A DNA stretch of 64,000 bases from Monosiga brevicollis MX1 (taxonomy: Eukaryota; Opisthokonta; Choanoflagellata; Craspedida; Salpingoecidae). Below the pieces are notes generated by a model. It saw only the letters and a list, made by a program, of their open reading frames with translations. It did no database searches and was not told where the DNA came from. Where the stretch lies: NCBI RefSeq assembly GCF_000002865.3, contig NW_001865052.1, positions 883,824 through 947,823 of the forward strand. The letters run 5' to 3'. Below, piece after piece: positions 63,377 through 64,000 of the stretch; position 1 is the stretch's first letter, and each line of letters starts with the position of its first letter. The position numbers were made by a program, and so were the translations under genes.

Positions 63377-64000
63377 GCTGCTCGTCGTGGCTGCCTCGCT
63401 CAGCCGGCTCGGGCACAATTTCCAACAACACGCTCTCGTCTTTTATAGCCAGCCAGCCAGCCAGCCAGCCAGCCCACCAGCCGCCAATCCGTCTTACGCC
63501 ACGCGTGACTGGGCCAGGCAGGGGGAGGAGCTGGAGGAGGAAAAAACTGCGAATTTGAGAGAGAAAAAGGGCAAACACAACAACGTTCACATCAGCAAAA
63601 ATGGTTTTTTTTGTTGGCTTTATAGCAGTTATGGTAGCACTCTTGGTGATTCACACTGTGAGACTAATGACGGGGTCGTCCACTTTATGCAGGTACTTGG
63701 TGAGTAGTTGCTGTAGTACAGTGTTGACCTGTCAGGCAGTTTTGGATGAAAGGGTCCAGGGCGTACTCGAGTGCGTCGGTCAGCACGGGGTTAGCGTTGG
63801 GGGTGAGCGGAGTTTGCATACAAGGGTCTTGACATGAGTGTGACGAGTGTCGCTTGTAAACTCAAGTAAAAGCACAATCTATCAATTCTAGAAGAGACCG
63901 GCATGCCAAGCCGGATGTTGGTGCCATCAAGGAAACCACTTGTTGAGCATCTCCATGGTGACAAAGCAAATGACGCCGCGCGGCCCAAGCCGGCCCCAAT
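63377..64000. other. Unassigned right edge
   Basis: Upstream region of the acetyltransferase. A short CCAG-type repeat (CCAGCCAGCCAG) lies at 63449-63478. No gene is convincing; a minus-strand frame ending TMEMLNKWFP near 63939 could be the 3' exon of a gene that runs out of the window. Confidence 0.35.

Overview
The window is nuclear DNA from a compact, intron-rich, flagellated eukaryote. The gene set fits a holozoan protist, most likely a choanoflagellate: a USP19-type deubiquitinase with paired CS domains plus USP and MYND, a PTTG1IP homologue, a RIF1 with a C-terminal RVSF motif, and the axonemal protein CFAP69. Species is not assigned. Introns are mostly 50-200 nt with GT-AG borders; three appear to be GC-AG. 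Gene models below were built by hand from splice signals, reading-frame phase and family motifs. Where exon lists are given, the phases close across the whole gene.

Layout. (1) 1-7815: a satellite-like tandem array of 2.7-2.9 kb units. Each unit carries a two-exon minus-strand gene for a coiled-coil protein of unknown function; the first two units also carry a (CCCTAA)n telomere-like tract and a GATGAAGC minisatellite. (2) 8888-14531: two minus-strand genes of an unrecognised multi-pass membrane family, one with a single module (224 aa) and one with four tandem modules (1038 aa). A decayed piece of a module head is embedded in every satellite unit. (3) 15157-24360, minus strand: separase (1740 aa, with an unexpected SAP-like motif) and a dihydroceramide Delta4-desaturase-like enzyme with insertions. 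(4) 25122-42424: USP19 (+), CFAP69 (-) and RIF1 (+). (5) 43076-47428, minus strand: a PTTG1IP-like type I membrane protein with a mucin-like stalk, and a polyglutamine bZIP factor. (6) 48639-60057: cyclophilin (+), an F-box/beta-propeller protein (-), SNRNP27 (+), PAF1 (-) and PEMT (+). (7) 60808-63376: a UPF0126/YicG-like membrane protein (+), two identical tRNA-Glu(UUC) genes, and a tandem-GNAT acetyltransferase (-).

From 22 kb onward genes are mostly arranged as divergent pairs that share promoters of 0.8-1.6 kb, and most of these promoters hold a simple-sequence tract. The genes are mainly chromosome-cycle (separase, RIF1), transcription and splicing (PAF1, SNRNP27), protein quality control (USP19, cyclophilin), lipid (PEMT, desaturase) and flagellar (CFAP69) housekeeping functions. 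They do not form a pathway. The most novel material is the left 15 kb: the satellite-borne coiled-coil gene and the modular membrane family. No virus-like or retroelement coding sequence was recognised.
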